Positions 34,501-46,549 of a DNA stretch of 64,000 nucleotides are shown here, in pieces (position 1 is the stretch's first letter; each line of letters opens with the position of its first letter). The translations under genes and the position numbers were made by a program. Source of the stretch: Nymphaea colorata (lineage: Eukaryota > Streptophyta > Magnoliopsida > Nymphaeales > Nymphaeaceae). The stretch lies in the NCBI RefSeq assembly GCF_008831285.2, contig NC_045150.1, forward strand, positions 15,127,362 to 15,191,361. Direction: 5' to 3'. The notes beneath the pieces were generated by a model. The model did no database searches and was not told the origin of the DNA. It worked only from the letters and a program-made list of their open reading frames with translations.

Positions 34501-35532
34501 AGGCGCTGTCGCTGTGACAGCAGCCCCCCTCGGCTTTCCAGGCGACCCTTCTGGCTCGATTCCTTCGTCTTCAGCGCACAGCGGCAACCAGACGCAGACT
34601 GGTGATAGTCGGCCTCCACCCGATCGGCGCCCTCTCGTTCCCGACCACAGGCGAGCGCCCTTCAGCGAACGTCACCGGCAGTGACCGCAGCAGCCCGTCG
34701 GCCGCAGCCTTCGTCCTCGGCGCGCATTCTCCAGCTCTGCTCAGCGTCTGTCAGCAGGACACTTCGGACGCCTGCGCCTGCTCGAGCAGACCATCTAGCC
34801 GCAATCGCGCAGCGGCCACAGCCAGCGAGCAGCGTTCAGGCCTCGGTTGTCGACCAGTCCTCCAGCGCGCGGCCGCCCGCCAGCGCCCATCCGTCAGCCG
34901 TCCAGTCCAAGCAGTAGGCTACGAGGAGGCTCTCCTCAGTTGGTTTTCCTGATCCGTAAGCTGCAGTGCTCGGGGGCTGGTTCTCACCCCGAGACGCTTA
35001 TCCGGCTACGCCAAGGGTAAACCTTGGCCGGTATCATTTCTCTTACCCCCTTGTAGCTTCGGGTGGGATTTTACTTCAAGCATTAGGAAGCATCATAGTT
35101 TATTTTAGTTATTGCTTTAGCCTTGCCTTCGGCCTAGCTCCCCATTGAGGTACCTCGAGGGCACTGCGCCCGAAACACGACCACAAGGAGCGAGACCACC
35201 TATTTATTCCTGTTGTGTGTGGTTTGCGCATTAGTGTGGTTTGAGAGTGAGATTGAGAGTAATTCTTGTATCGCTCGCGAATTGTAAGGCCTCACAACCC
35301 TTCTAGCTTTGTGTAGTAGGCAGACCATAGTTAGGATTTTTGGGAAAAAGGGTAACCTACACTTGTACACCTCTACCTATTTGGGATTGCGCCGGGGTCC
35401 TGTCCGGCCGTGTAGATCTCTTGTGTAATTTGCCTAGGTTTTTCGGTTTTTAGATTAGGCCTCAAGAAGATTCTGGGAGGTTTAGGGTCGCACTGGTCGG
35501 ATTGTTCTAGCTCTGCCGGTGTGGTCCTAACA
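31597..35532 (+). repeat. Gypsy B 5' LTR (3936 bp)
   Basis: Begins TGTTACAGACC and ends CCTAACA. GC-rich for the window. TATA-like TATAAATATTT at 32200. The first about 300 bp remain open in the pol tail frame. A 41-bp segment near 34371-34411 is absent from the 3' LTR and accounts for the whole length difference. A cluster of W-box cores lies at about 33935-34385. Confidence 0.95.
32200..32210 (+). promoter_or_regulatory. Gypsy B LTR TATA box candidate
   Basis: TATAAATATTT about 600 bp into the LTR, identical in the 3' LTR at 41660. It is the best core-promoter candidate for the element's transcript. The start site itself cannot be read from sequence. Confidence 0.6.
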
Positions 35533-35535
35533 ATT

Positions 35536-35547
35536 GGTATCAGAGCG
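35536..35547 (+). other. Gypsy B primer-binding site (tRNA-iMet)
   Basis: TGGTATCAGAGC begins three bases after the LTR end and is complementary to the 3' end of initiator Met tRNA. Confidence 0.9.
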
Positions 35548-36177
35548 AATCTTGAGGAACACCGTCGGTTTGAGCACTTGGACCTTTGAAGAGTCTTCAT
35601 CAACGGCAGTGCAGACGGTTTTTTCTAGAGGGTTTTCAGCTTTGGCAGTGGTTTCTTTTGGTTTTCGAGTCAGCGTGTCTACGGTTTTCTTAGTGGCAGA
35701 ATTCAGATTTGAAGTCCCCACGGCTTCCAATATCGTGCGTAGTTTAGGGCTTTGCTTGCTCCTTAGCAAGTAAAGGGCTGTACATTCCGTGCACCCGAGG
35801 GCAGCCGAGCTCTCGGTATGTCACCGAGGCACCAGGAGGGTGCGGTGATTTAGGCTTGAAAAAGCCCGGCCGAGGGCGAAGTGGGAATGCCGAGGCGCTT
35901 AGGTGAAGCGCGGCACTAGGCGGGCCAACCTGCCTCCCTTGCCTTTAAACTCGCTACCGGCAGCTAAGGCAGCGGCAGCGTAGGACAGCTAGGCAGTTTG
36001 GGTTTTTCAGGTCAGTGTCAGTCGGCAGATCGGAGTCTTCGGGCAGGAAATCAGTCGGCAGTTTAGGGCGAACAGCGACACCTCACTTAAGAGTGGCAGC
36101 TTGTTCAGTTTTTGGATTTTAGTTAGGACTTCCCTTTTCGTATATTTCTTTGACGTACACCGGCCCAAATCGTACTA
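35548..36177 (+). other. Gypsy B untranslated leader
   Basis: About 0.63 kb between PBS and the gag ATG at 36178. It is G-rich with short GGCAG-type repeats and no protein-like frame. Confidence 0.6.
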
Positions 36178-37225
36178 ATGGGCAAGTCAAAGAAACAGTT
36201 TAATCCCGACGAGCCCGTCGTTGAGGAACACCTCACCGACTAGCAGGAAGAGGCTCCGGGCACTCAAACGGGATCCGTTCCCAATTACGCCATGGGCAGG
36301 ATTTTGAATATAGAGAAAGAGCTGCTGCAGATGCGCAGTGACATGAATAAAATGGAACAATTCCGCAAAAGAGATCTGGATAGACAAAATCAAGAGCGGC
36401 AAAAGGAGGTGGAAGAAATTCGGGCACTTCTTAGGCAGCTGACTGCCAACCAAGCCCCAGGGGGGAAAGGACCACTCAGGGTCCGAATAAAGGAAAAGGT
36501 GTGTTAGGTGCGCATACCTACCCCACCGATACTGAGATTGACCCGAATAACCTCTCCCACATCGGTACGAGCACGGACGGGGGCAGACTCTTGCAGATGG
36601 GTCCCTCGCCAAAGCGGCAGCCACTTGAGCCCACTAGCGAATACTACAGGACTCCTCGAGTTCAAAGGTTTGCTAGTAGCAGGATGAATCGCACATACTA
36701 CGATTCAGAAGGGGAACAGGACGAATCTCCTCTACACCCAAGAAGAGCACAACGGAATCCCCAAGGGGAAAGGCGAACTCCCACAGTTCGATATGAGTTT
36801 CCCAAATTCAATGGGGAACACTTACGGGAATGGCTTTTCATTGCCGAAAGGTATTCTTATGTCATCACGTACCCCAGGACGAATGGATCGAGATTGCCAC
36901 AGCGAACATGACAAGAGAGGCCACAACCCATTACTTGTGGTTTGATCATAAGACGGCAGACTCTACCTGGGAGAAATACAAAGCAAGTCTCCAACTCCAA
37001 TTTCGGGACTCCACATTCATAGACTATGATGAGGACCTCAAAAATCTGGTCCAAACTACTACCGTGGCTGCTTATCAACGTCAGTTTGAGAGGTTAGCCA
37101 GCATGGTCCAGTGGCCAGAAAAGGCCCTCATCAGAGCGTTCAAGGGCGGCCTTAAAAGCGAGATAAAAAGAGAATTGAAAATCCACCGTTTTGACAGGCT
37201 TGAAGAATGTTTTGCCATGGCCTGA
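36178..37225 (+). pseudogene. Gypsy B gag
   Basis: ATG at 36178 opens MGKSKKQFNPDEPVVEEH, with a TAG at 36241. A predicted coiled coil (RILNIEKELLQMRSDMNKME) follows. Frame changes near 36490 and 36870 separate further pieces: FPKFNGEHLREWLFIAERY, then TTHYLWFDHK, STWEKYKASLQLQF and AYQRQFERLASMVQWPE, the Retrotrans_gag core. A TGA at 37223 ends this piece and the same frame reopens after it. One TAG, one TGA and two indels are therefore enough to explain its inactive state. Capsid function is lost in this copy. Confidence 0.85.
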
Positions 37226-38017
37226 CTCTATGAGGAACAAATAGAGGAGAAAAGAGCCGAGAAAAAGGCTCACAAGATGGATAAGCAGAGGAGGAAGCCT
37301 TCCTATTCCTCTGGTTCTCGTTTTAGAGGGAAGGAACTGACTCCCTTCAGAAGAGGGAGTGACTATAGGCCCCAACAAGGCCCAAATCAAGGGCAGGGCC
37401 GAAAACCACCCACCCGTTACCTAACGCCAAAGCAGATTGAAGAGTTCAGGCGCAAGGGCCTGTGTTACAGATGCGAGGGTAAATGGTATAAGAACCATCA
37501 GTGCCCAACATATTACAGGGTACAGGTGGTGAGTGATGATGAATCCAGCTCGTGTAGTGATTCTTCAACAACGCCGTATGAAACTAGTTCATCCTCGTCG
37601 GATGAGGAAGTAATTGCGAAGAAGAGAGCCAAGTCTACCGAGAAGAAGAAAGAGAGCCGTTCAGAAGAGACTCCCACCAAAGAGGAGAAGCCCACTGAGG
37701 CCGAGTCTCTACATTCTATGCAGGATCCCAACAAACCCAACTCATTCCAGGTATTTGGGAAAATAAACGGCCACAAGGTCTTGATATTGCTAGACAACGG
37801 GGCGACAAAGAACTTCCTAACCGAGGAAGCGGCAAGGAGATGTAATGTTGCTCTGGAGTCAAGCAACCCCCAAACCATAATCGTGGGAGGGGGCATGAGA
37901 TTGAAATGCCACAATGAAGGGAAAGACGTGGAAGTGGTGATAAAGAAGAAACCCTTCAAGATTGACTTCTTAGTCATTCCCTTAGATGGAGTAGACCTTA
38001 TTCTTGGCATGCCATAG
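37226..38017 (+). pseudogene. Gypsy B zinc knuckle and protease
   Basis: This continues the gag frame with a basic stretch, then the zinc knuckle CYRCEGKWYKNHQC (C-X2-C-X7-H-X-C, usual for this lineage). A Ser/Glu/Lys linker follows, then a retropepsin with VLILLDNGATKNFLTEEA. The active site reads D-N-G where D-S-G or D-T-G is usual. IPLDGVDLILGMP marks the domain end, where a TAG at 38015 replaces the Trp codon of the usual GM-W block. Whether DNG would be active is uncertain. Confidence 0.85.
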
Positions 38018-41000
38018 TTTTTCACGCTTGGCATCATCTCTTGGGATGTGAAGAACTTCAGTATGACCTTCACTCCCGACGGCGACGAAGACCCCATGAC
38101 ACTACAGGGGTTAACCAGCACTACTCGTCCCAAGGCTGCATTACGTGCAATTGAGGCCGAGCAGCCTGCTTGTTGGGTGATGGCACTCGCAACGGATGTG
38201 CCAGAAAAGGAAGAGCAGAAAGAGATAGTGCCAGAAAGAATACAAATGGTGCTGGACCGTTTCGAGGACGTCTTTGAGGAGCTTAAGGGTCTCCCGCCAC
38301 AAAGGTCTTATGACCATAGAATTATAATGACTCAGGGGGCCGAACCAGTTAATGTACGTTCCTATCGGTACGGGTATAACCAGAAGGTTGAGATTGAGCG
38401 TCTGGTTAAAGAGATGTTGGAGAGTGGCATTGTGCAACCGAGTAGCAGTCCTTTCTCTTCCCTAGTGTTACTAGTGAAGAAGAAGGACAACACTTGGCGC
38501 TTCTGTGTAGACTACCGCGCCTTGAACGAAGCCACCGTGAAGGACCGACACCCCATACCGGTTATAGATGAGTTATTGGATGAATTAGCCGGGGCAACAA
38601 TCTTTTCCAAGATCGATTTACGAGCCCGGCTATCATCAGATTCGAATGTGCAAGGACGACGTCCCCAAGACCGCTTTTCGGACACATGACGGGCACTACG
38701 AGTTCCTCGTCATGCCATTTGGTCTGACTAACGCACCAGCAACTTTTCAGAGGTGCATGAACAACGTCTTCAGACAATACCTCTGTGATTTCATCTTGGT
38801 CTTCTTCGATGACGTCTTGATATATAGCCAGTCTGAAGAACTTCATCAAAAGCATCTTTCGGTTGCTCTTCAAGTTTTAAGGGATAACCAATTATACGCA
38901 AAGATGTCCAAATGCAGCTTTGGACAACCTTCCATTGGTTATCTAGGGCACATAGTGTGTCAACAAGGGGTTCGGGCAGACCCCGAAAAATTAGAAGCCA
39001 TGCAGAAGTGGCCACTGCCCATGGACCTGAAAGGACTTCGAGGATTCCTTGGCCTAACTGGATACTATAGGCGTTTCATCCAGGGTTATGGACTTATTGC
39101 TCAGCCCTTGACCCAGATGCTTAAAAAAGGAGCCTTTCAGTGGTCGGACAAGGCTAGGGCGGCCTTTGAAAAATTAAAATCAGCCCTTATGTCAGCGCCT
39201 GTTCTTACACTTCCGGATTTCAATCAACAATTCACCATTGAAACAGATGCTTGTGAGGTTGGAATTGGGGCTGTTCTCAGCCAAGGAGGCCACCATATCG
39301 CATATATGTCTAAGGCACTCACGAGTAGAGCGAAGCCTCTTTCTACTTATGAGAAAGAACTTTTGGCGATAGTATTGGCAGTTGAGAAGTGGCGGCCTTA
39401 TCTTATAGGGTGCAGATTTGTAGTTAAAACGGACCAGAATTCTCTTAAGTATATGTTGAAACAGAGAGTATCCACGCCGACCCAACAACGTTGGCTGGCG
39501 AAGCTGCTTGGATACGATTTCGAAATTGAATATAAGAAAGGTTCGGAAAATACAGCGGCCGATTCTATCTCTCGTTTGACTGAGCAATTCATGACTCTTT
39601 CGGTAGTGGAAACTGATGTTTGGGATATATTAGCACAAGAACAACAAGCGGATCAGTCTATGAGGCTAATCAGAGCGTCAACAGAGCAACATCCAGGATC
39701 CATTCCCTTCTATACAGTCAGAGGGAATATTCTCTACAGGAAGAACCGTGCAGTGGTTCCTCCAGAATCAGGGCTTAAGCAGGAACTCCTGCGTCATTTC
39801 CATGACACACCTGCCGCTGGTCATGAGGGGGTTTCCAAAACCCTTAGCAGGATTAAAGCCCAGTTTTGGTGGCGAGGCATTAAAGCAGAGGTACAGAGGT
39901 ACATACGGACTTGCCTGGTATGCCAAAGGGAAAAATACGAGGCCATTAGACCTCCGGGACACTTGGTTCCCCTCCCCATACCAACCAAACCATGGACCGA
40001 TGTAACCATGGATTTTATAGATGCAATGCCCCGCTCAGAAGGCAAGGAAGCTGTGCTAGTGGTAGTGGACCGTCTGACAAAATACAGCCACTTCGCTCCC
40101 TTGCCTCGATCATATCAAGGGCCAATGGTGGCCAGCGTGTACCAAGAGTATGTAGGAAAGCTCCACGGGATGCCACAGTCAGTCGTTTGTGACAGGGATT
40201 CGATCTTCCTCAGTGCATTTTGGCAGGAGTACATGAAGCTCATGGGTACCACGCTTAATTTTAGTACAGCCCATCACCCACAAACAGACGGGCAGAGTGA
40301 AATTGTCAATCGATCTCTAGAGACCTATCTGAGATGTTTCGCAGGGGAGCGACCACACACTTGGGTAAAGTTTTTACCTTGGGCAGAGTGGTCATACAAA
40401 ACCAGTCCACATTCATCTACAGGGATGACACCTTATGAAGGTGTATATGGGACCCCTCCTCCAACTATCCCTAGATATGAAGGAGGCACAGCAGGCGATG
40501 ATAATGTAGACTGCGAGTTACGCACTCGTGAGGAAGTGCTAGACTCCCTCAAGCAAAATATTGCCAAATCTCAGAATAGAATGAGACAGGTCTACAACAA
40601 AGGGCGTAAAGATCGTGAATTTGAAGTGGGTGATTACGTGTGGTTAAAGAGGTTGCCCCTCAAACAAAGATCCTTAATGGGCCAACCCTATTCTAAACTA
40701 CTACCAAGGTATTATGGTCCGTTCCCGGTTTTACAGAAGGTAGGAAAAACAGCGTACCGACTGGGTCTTCCACATGAAGCTATGGTACATCCCGTTTTTC
40801 ATATCACCAGGCTCAAGCCTCATCATGGTGATATTCCTACGATTATAGAGCAAATACCGGAACAAGATAACCTGCCCACTCCCTATCGCATTCTCAAACA
40901 TCGTTATGTTCAGAGACAAGGGATGACAAGGCATGAGGTACTAGTGGAATGGGAAGGGCCAGACAGAGGAACCTCTTGGGAAGAGTTTGGGTCAGTGGCT

Positions 41001-41351
41001 CATCGCTTTCCCTCCTCTAGCGCTCGAGGACAAGCGCATTCTAGGGAGGGGGAATCTGATACGGACCAGTTTGTAGGTCCAGACCCAACAAGGCACGAGC
41101 AGGCCGAAACCAGTCGGCCAAGGCATAAAGCCTCGGACTTATGGGCTCAGTCGCTAAGGCAGCATGAAGAAGTCCCAAGCGAGGCTAAGTCGGCACCCGA
41201 ACCAGTTGCAGAGGGTGGAGTGGAAGGAGCAGCTAGGTCCAGAAGAGTGCTCGAACCAGGTGGAACTCTAGACGTTCTAGAACCCATTGCGAGGCTCACC
41301 GAGCTTGACCAGACCAATCCGAGCGTGAGTCCAAATCCCCCGAACGCTTGA
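38018..41351 (+). pseudogene. Gypsy B pol: RT, RNase H, integrase, chromodomain
   Basis: RT begins at about 38385 ([40 protein letters not shown]). One frameshift near 38625, inside the LRAGYHQI block, separates it from the long frame 38646-41351. That frame has VMPFGLTNAPATFQ, FFDDVLIYS (catalytic DD kept), RNase H (IETDACEVGIGAVLSQ; YEKELLAIVLAVEKWRPYL), the integrase zinc finger (H..H..CLVCQREK), the integrase core with the D,D,E residues at about 40013, 40190 and 40303, and a chromodomain-like end (HEVLVEWEGPDRGTSWEEF, about 40935-40990). The last 98 codons lie within the 3' LTR. Apart from the frameshift it is undamaged. Confidence 0.92.
41043..41056 (+). other. Gypsy B polypurine tract
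   Basis: AGGGAGGGGGAATC directly before the 3' LTR. It is translated as part of the open pol frame. Confidence 0.85.
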
Positions 41352-44300
41352 GCCTCTCTAAAGCCGAACAGCTTAGGTTCAGGTCTAAGTCACTTGGACT
41401 TGACCCGTGCACCAACACCTGAAGTGTGGGCGGCAACCCACACAAGGTCCCCGCCCTAAGTCCACAAGACTTAGGGATTTCCACATTTGACTTATGTGCT
41501 GGGCGCTAGGCCCGATTTATATTATGCGTCTTTCATTTCATGTTGATAGCAGGTTTTGAATAAGAGACCTAGCAAGGCGGGTTGTGCCTTGCGCATTTTT
41601 GTAATGGGGCGGGTTAGCGAGCTAGGTTAGGATGTAATTAGGGCTCGCATTAGGGTTAGTATAAATATTTTGTAAAACAATGTACAGGGGATGCAAAAAA
41701 AATTGAATGAGATTGGCCATTTTGGCGTTTTCACTCTCTCTCCTCTCTCGAGGCTTCTCCCTTCTCGTCTCCCACCTTGCTCAACCCGTGAGCCAGGCGT
41801 CTCCTCCCTCCTCGCGTCCTCTACCACCACGGCGCCTCCAATTCCAGAAGATCCTTGAGGAGCTACCGTCCCTATGACACCGGCATAAGGATTGAAGACT
41901 TAGGCGGATCTCCTCCACCGGCGGCGATCCCTCCTCTGCTCACGTAAGTACCCCTTCCGTTTCTTTTGCAAATCTGGAATTAGTGCCTATTCCCTGATCA
42001 CGAGGGAATCGAGAGGCTAATTCTGGTGTAGGGAAGATTGAAGGCGCGTGTTCTACCGCCGGCTTCAATACGACACCGAAGAGGGCAAGATTCCGATCTT
42101 CTTCTTGCTATGGGATCTGTGTTGCTCGGGTTTAGACTCAGAATCACCTTCCTCTAGCTCCTCCCTCGGCGTACCCGAGAGTGGAGTTACGGGCGTGGGT
42201 GAAGCTGCATCTAAACCGCAGCTTACACTTCTGGTCGCACGTTGGAAATCGTTAGTCTTGGCCTTAGTAGGAATTCGGCCGAGAGAGAGAAATCAAAATC
42301 GTAAAAGAATTAACTCTCGGCCTTGGAATCTTCCTCTCGAGCTCTCGGTCCAGAAGCCTAAAAATCATAAGAAATCAAGGTTCTGGCCTAGATCTGAGGC
42401 AGAGGACTAGCTCAGAAGAATCGCCCAATCGAGCTCTTCAAAATAATATAATTTGGGTAAGATTCGACGGCTAGAAAGTAAAGATCGAATTCCGCCGGAA
42501 AAAGGTATTAATCCGGCCACCGCTGCAAGTTCCGGTGGTCACCATTGATTCCGGCAGGAAGACCGTTTTGCCCTTCATTCCCTACCGTTTTTAGTTAAAT
42601 TCGATAGGGGCACACTGGTCAATTGGACGTTCGGACCAACCCCTAGCCGCCGGTGCTAAGTTGGAGATTCCTCCTCGGTCGCACGTCCGAATCTGGTAAG
42701 TCCTCTCTCGTTCGATCTCAGCCCTCCATTTGGACGTCTGTCATCCATCCAGCAGCCTTCCCCAGACCTTCCGCCATCAGCTGCCACCTGTCCCAGACCG
42801 AGATCCCCTCGGTATCCCCTGCTCCATCAGATTAGGAAACCTCATCGCACAGCCGCGTCTCTCCCCTTTGGTCGCATCCCCCCACCGCGTCAACCCTAAC
42901 TCGCATTGATCTTCACGTGTTCATCCATACACGTGTCAAGATCTTGCTCAGCCATCCGCCACCTCACCTGCCAGCTCGCCCTCCAGCTCCTCGCCCTGAT
43001 CCCGCCTTCCACCACGTGTCAGCCGGATAGGCCCTGCGAGATCCCCCCTTGCCTACCTTTCTGGATCTTCATTCCTTAGTTTTAGGAAAGCATCGCCACC
43101 TTGCCACCTTTCCTATTTCTCCTCAGCCGCAAATCTCCTATCCCCATTGACCTAATCCGCACTCCCTCTCAGCCATTGATCTCCTCCACGTGTCCCCATC
43201 TCAGCCCTGGAGTAGCCCGAGTTCACCCGAGAGTGACACCTGGCCCTTCGCCACAATCTCCCTCTCCTTCTTTGTCGAGCTCCTCCCTATCATTTAGGAA
43301 TGAGTTCGAATCTTTTCCTAATAGCTAGCCACTTCCTAGCTAATTCTGTCTCGGTCCCTTCATCTTGCCACGTGGCAAGAATCAGCGGCCCCTCTTGGTT
43401 TGACCGACCAAGCCATACCCCACCGAGTTAGGAACCCTCACGCGCCGCCTCCTTACCGAGGTTCCCCATTTCCCTCGCCCTTGTCCTAAGCCGCCATCTT
43501 ATTCTTCACCTTAGCCGACTCTAGGTGCGACCTACCGAGCCCACTTCTTTGGCAACCCCCCTTAGTGACTCGAGCCTACCTCGAGTGACCCTTGACCTAA
43601 TTGACCCGGACCCACTGAGCTAGGCCCACTTAGTCAACTACCCACTTAGTCAACCATACCACTCTTGGTCAATGTTGACCTTCACCCGCGAGCCTAGGCT
43701 CGACCCTAGCCTACCCCAAGCGGACCTCCTATAGCTAGGTCAACCCTCTCCTACACCTAAGCCCTCTTTTACTCAACCTACCTCAACCCGAGCCTGTTTG
43801 ACTAGACCGACCTCCTATTAGAGCCCTGCCGACCCAGCCCGGCCCTTGCAGTGGCCACTCCTCCTCCGTCGGCACCTACCGGCGTACGTGGCCGAGCCAC
43901 ACACCGGAGACAGGCAGGTAGGCGCTGTCGCTGTGACAGCAACCCCCCTCAGCTTTCCGGGCGACCCTTCCGGCCCGATTCCTTCGTCTTCAGCGCACAG
44001 CGGCAACCGGACGCAGACTGGTGATATTCGGCCTCCACCCGATCGGCGCCCTCTCGTTCCCGACCACAGGCGAGCGCCCTTCAGCGAACGTCGCCGGCAG
44101 CGACCGCAGCAGCCCGTCGGCCGCAGCCTTCGTTCTCAGTGCGCATTCTCCAGCTCTGCTCAGCGTCTGTCAGCAGGACTCTTCCGACGGCCGCGCCCGC
44201 TCGAGCAGACCATCTAGCCGCAATCGCGCAGCGGCCACAGCCAGCGAGCAGCGTTCAGGCCTCGGCTGTCGACCAGTCCTCCAGCGCGCGGCCGCCCGCC

Positions 44301-44951
44301 AGCGCCCATCCCTCAGCCGTCCAGTCCGAGCAGCAGGCTACGAGAAGGCTCTCCTCAGCTGGTTTTCCTGATCCGTAAGCTGCAGTGCTCGGGGGCTGGT
44401 TCTCGCCCCGAGACGCTTATCCGGCTACGCCAAGGGTAAACCTTGGCCGGTATCGTTTCTCTTACCCCCTTGTAGCTTCGAGTGGGATTTTACTTCAAGC
44501 ATTAGGAAGCATCATAGTTTATTTCAGTTATTGCTTTAGCCTTGGCTTCGGCCTAGCTCCCCATTGAGGTACCTCGAGGGCACTGCGCCCGAGACACGAC
44601 CACAAGGAGCGAGACCACCTATTTATTCCTGTTGGGTGTGGTTTGCGCGTTAGTGTGGTTTGAGAGTGAGATTGAGAGTAATTCTTGTATCGCTCGCGAA
44701 TTGTAAGGCCTCAAAACCCTTCTAGCTTTGTGTAGTAGGCAGACCATAGTTAGGATTTTTGGGAAAAAGGGTAACCTACACTTGTACACCTCTACCTATT
44801 TGGGATTGCGCCGGGGTCCTGTCCGGCCGGGTAGATCTCTTGTGTAATTTGCCTAGGTTTTTCGGTTTTTAGATTAGGCCTCAAGAAGATTCTGGGAGGT
44901 TTAGGGTCGCACTGGTCGGATTGTTCTAGCCCTGCCGGTGTGGTCCTAACA
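41057..44951 (+). repeat. Gypsy B 3' LTR (3895 bp)
   Basis: Begins TGATACGGACC and ends CCTAACA, followed by GTCAC. It encodes the pol C-terminal tail to a TGA at 41349-41351. TATA-like TATAAATATTT at 41660. Differs from the 5' LTR by substitutions and one 41-bp deletion near 43830. Confidence 0.95.
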
Positions 44952-44956
44952 GTCAC

Positions 44957-45682
44957 CCAACTTGAAAACTTATACCCAATTTTCTTGTTAATTCCCATTA
45001 ATGGTTACTTTTTAACTATTTAATGAGGAAACATATGGAAAATGTCATTTAGTTTCTTCTAATAATTTGTTATCTTGAGTTAGTTAGAGAGAGAATCCCA
45101 TCGATCGAAGGAAGCATCATCTCTTGCGTGACTTCAGCTAAGAGGTCAAATCGCTGACTCTAGAACAAAACATGGTTACCATCAATGATTCACGCCCATT
45201 TTTTTTTATCTTTTTAATAAGAAAAAAGTATAAATATTAAAGAAAAAATAGAAAAAAAAACTCTAATGACTAATTATTGAGATAATTGACTTCTATAATT
45301 CATTTACTTCATTGAATGTTCACTCCTTATTAACTATGATTTATTAGAATAAACGAAGAGATATACACAGACACAATACTTAGGTCCCAGAAATGTAAGA
45401 ATCCAAATTTCATGTCCTTGTAACTCATAGTCCTCCTTCCTGTAAAGTCAAAGACACACCTACATATAGAGGAATTGAATCAACAGGCTGGATGTTATGG
45501 GACAAGTTGACATTAAAATTGTGCCAAAAGCACTATAATCGACGAAAACTTTCACTATATTATCAGCAATTGCTAATGACTTTATGGCAACGAAAGATTT
45601 TTAGTGATGGATTTCAAATTTCGTCCTCCAACAATCCATCCATCCGTACATTTCATACATGCAGCAACGACATCGAAATATG

Positions 45683-45762
<80 letters not shown>

Positions 45763-46544
45763 CCTGAACAGTGACTCTACAATTAAACGACCTTGGTGGT
45801 AATAATGCTAGATTTTCAAAAACAATCAACATTTGATGTTCCTTGAGATCGACCTTGGCTGTCCGATGTATATGACATGCCTCTACAAATTTTCAAAAGT
45901 GGGCAACAAAAAATTGTTCAAAAGACAACAGAAAAAACTAGAAACTTCATTCAACGACAAATTACCTGACCTTGGTGGTAATAATGAACTCGATCTCTGC
46001 ATGTTGTAACAATATATATTTGGAGGATTTCCGATTGTAGATTGAATATGGGTTAGTTTGCATGTTTATTTGGGTAGCTTGGAGTTAGAATTTTGGAGTT
46101 AGTACTTTTTGGACTCAACACTTGTTCAGTAAGCCAAAGTTGAGATCATGAGTAATTGGCTAAACAACTAGTTTATTAAACATTATTTTTTTTCTCTTAT
46201 GTAATTATCATATTATTGTTAATGAATACTGAATGTTCATTATGATTTTGCGATCATCCACCAAAAGACCTCAATCACCATTTTTGTCATTTAGACATCT
46301 CAATTATTCTATAATTTGAAGAACAAACTAGCTTGATGGGATGGTTGATTATGGTTCTTACATATTGCTAATGAGCATAGTCCTCTGCTTTTGAGGAGGA
46401 AGATGCTGATCAGAGGCTATTTTATCCCTGGAGGATCAATTTTTGCATGAAAGTAAATGGCTTTTACAAATTGACGCATGGCAGGTTGTTCGCATATGAA
46501 ATCCTTCATTTTATTGTAAAACTTTTTCTTTTTTGAGGAGTTAT
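44957..46544. other. Spacer between the two large gypsy elements
   Basis: AT-rich, no gene. A long (TA)n array at about 45685-45760. CCTTGGTGGTAATAATG occurs twice (about 45791 and 45971) in otherwise unlike contexts, a hint of a small duplication. Confidence 0.6.
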
Positions 46545-46549
46545 GGGTA

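Larger units (their letters stand above)
31597..44951 (+). mobile_element. Ty3/gypsy chromovirus-like retrotransposon (gypsy B) with 3.9 kb LTRs
   Basis: LTRs at 31597-35532 and 41057-44951, target duplication GTCAC (31592-31596 and 44952-44956), tRNA-iMet PBS and a purine tract before the 3' LTR. Internal region 35533-41056 encodes gag, protease, RT, RNase H, integrase and a C-terminal chromodomain-like motif, the order of plant chromoviruses. Gag and early pol carry stops and frameshifts. From 38646 on, pol is open for 901 codons and continues into the 3' LTR. By eye the LTRs differ at a few percent of sites or less, plus one 41-bp indel, so this insertion is younger than the other elements here. 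Confidence 0.95.

Noticed and set aside
34323-34952. Several GC-rich open frames within the gypsy B LTRs
   Set aside because: They overlap in many frames, are Ala/Arg/Ser-rich, have no recognised motif, and differ in frame between the two LTRs.
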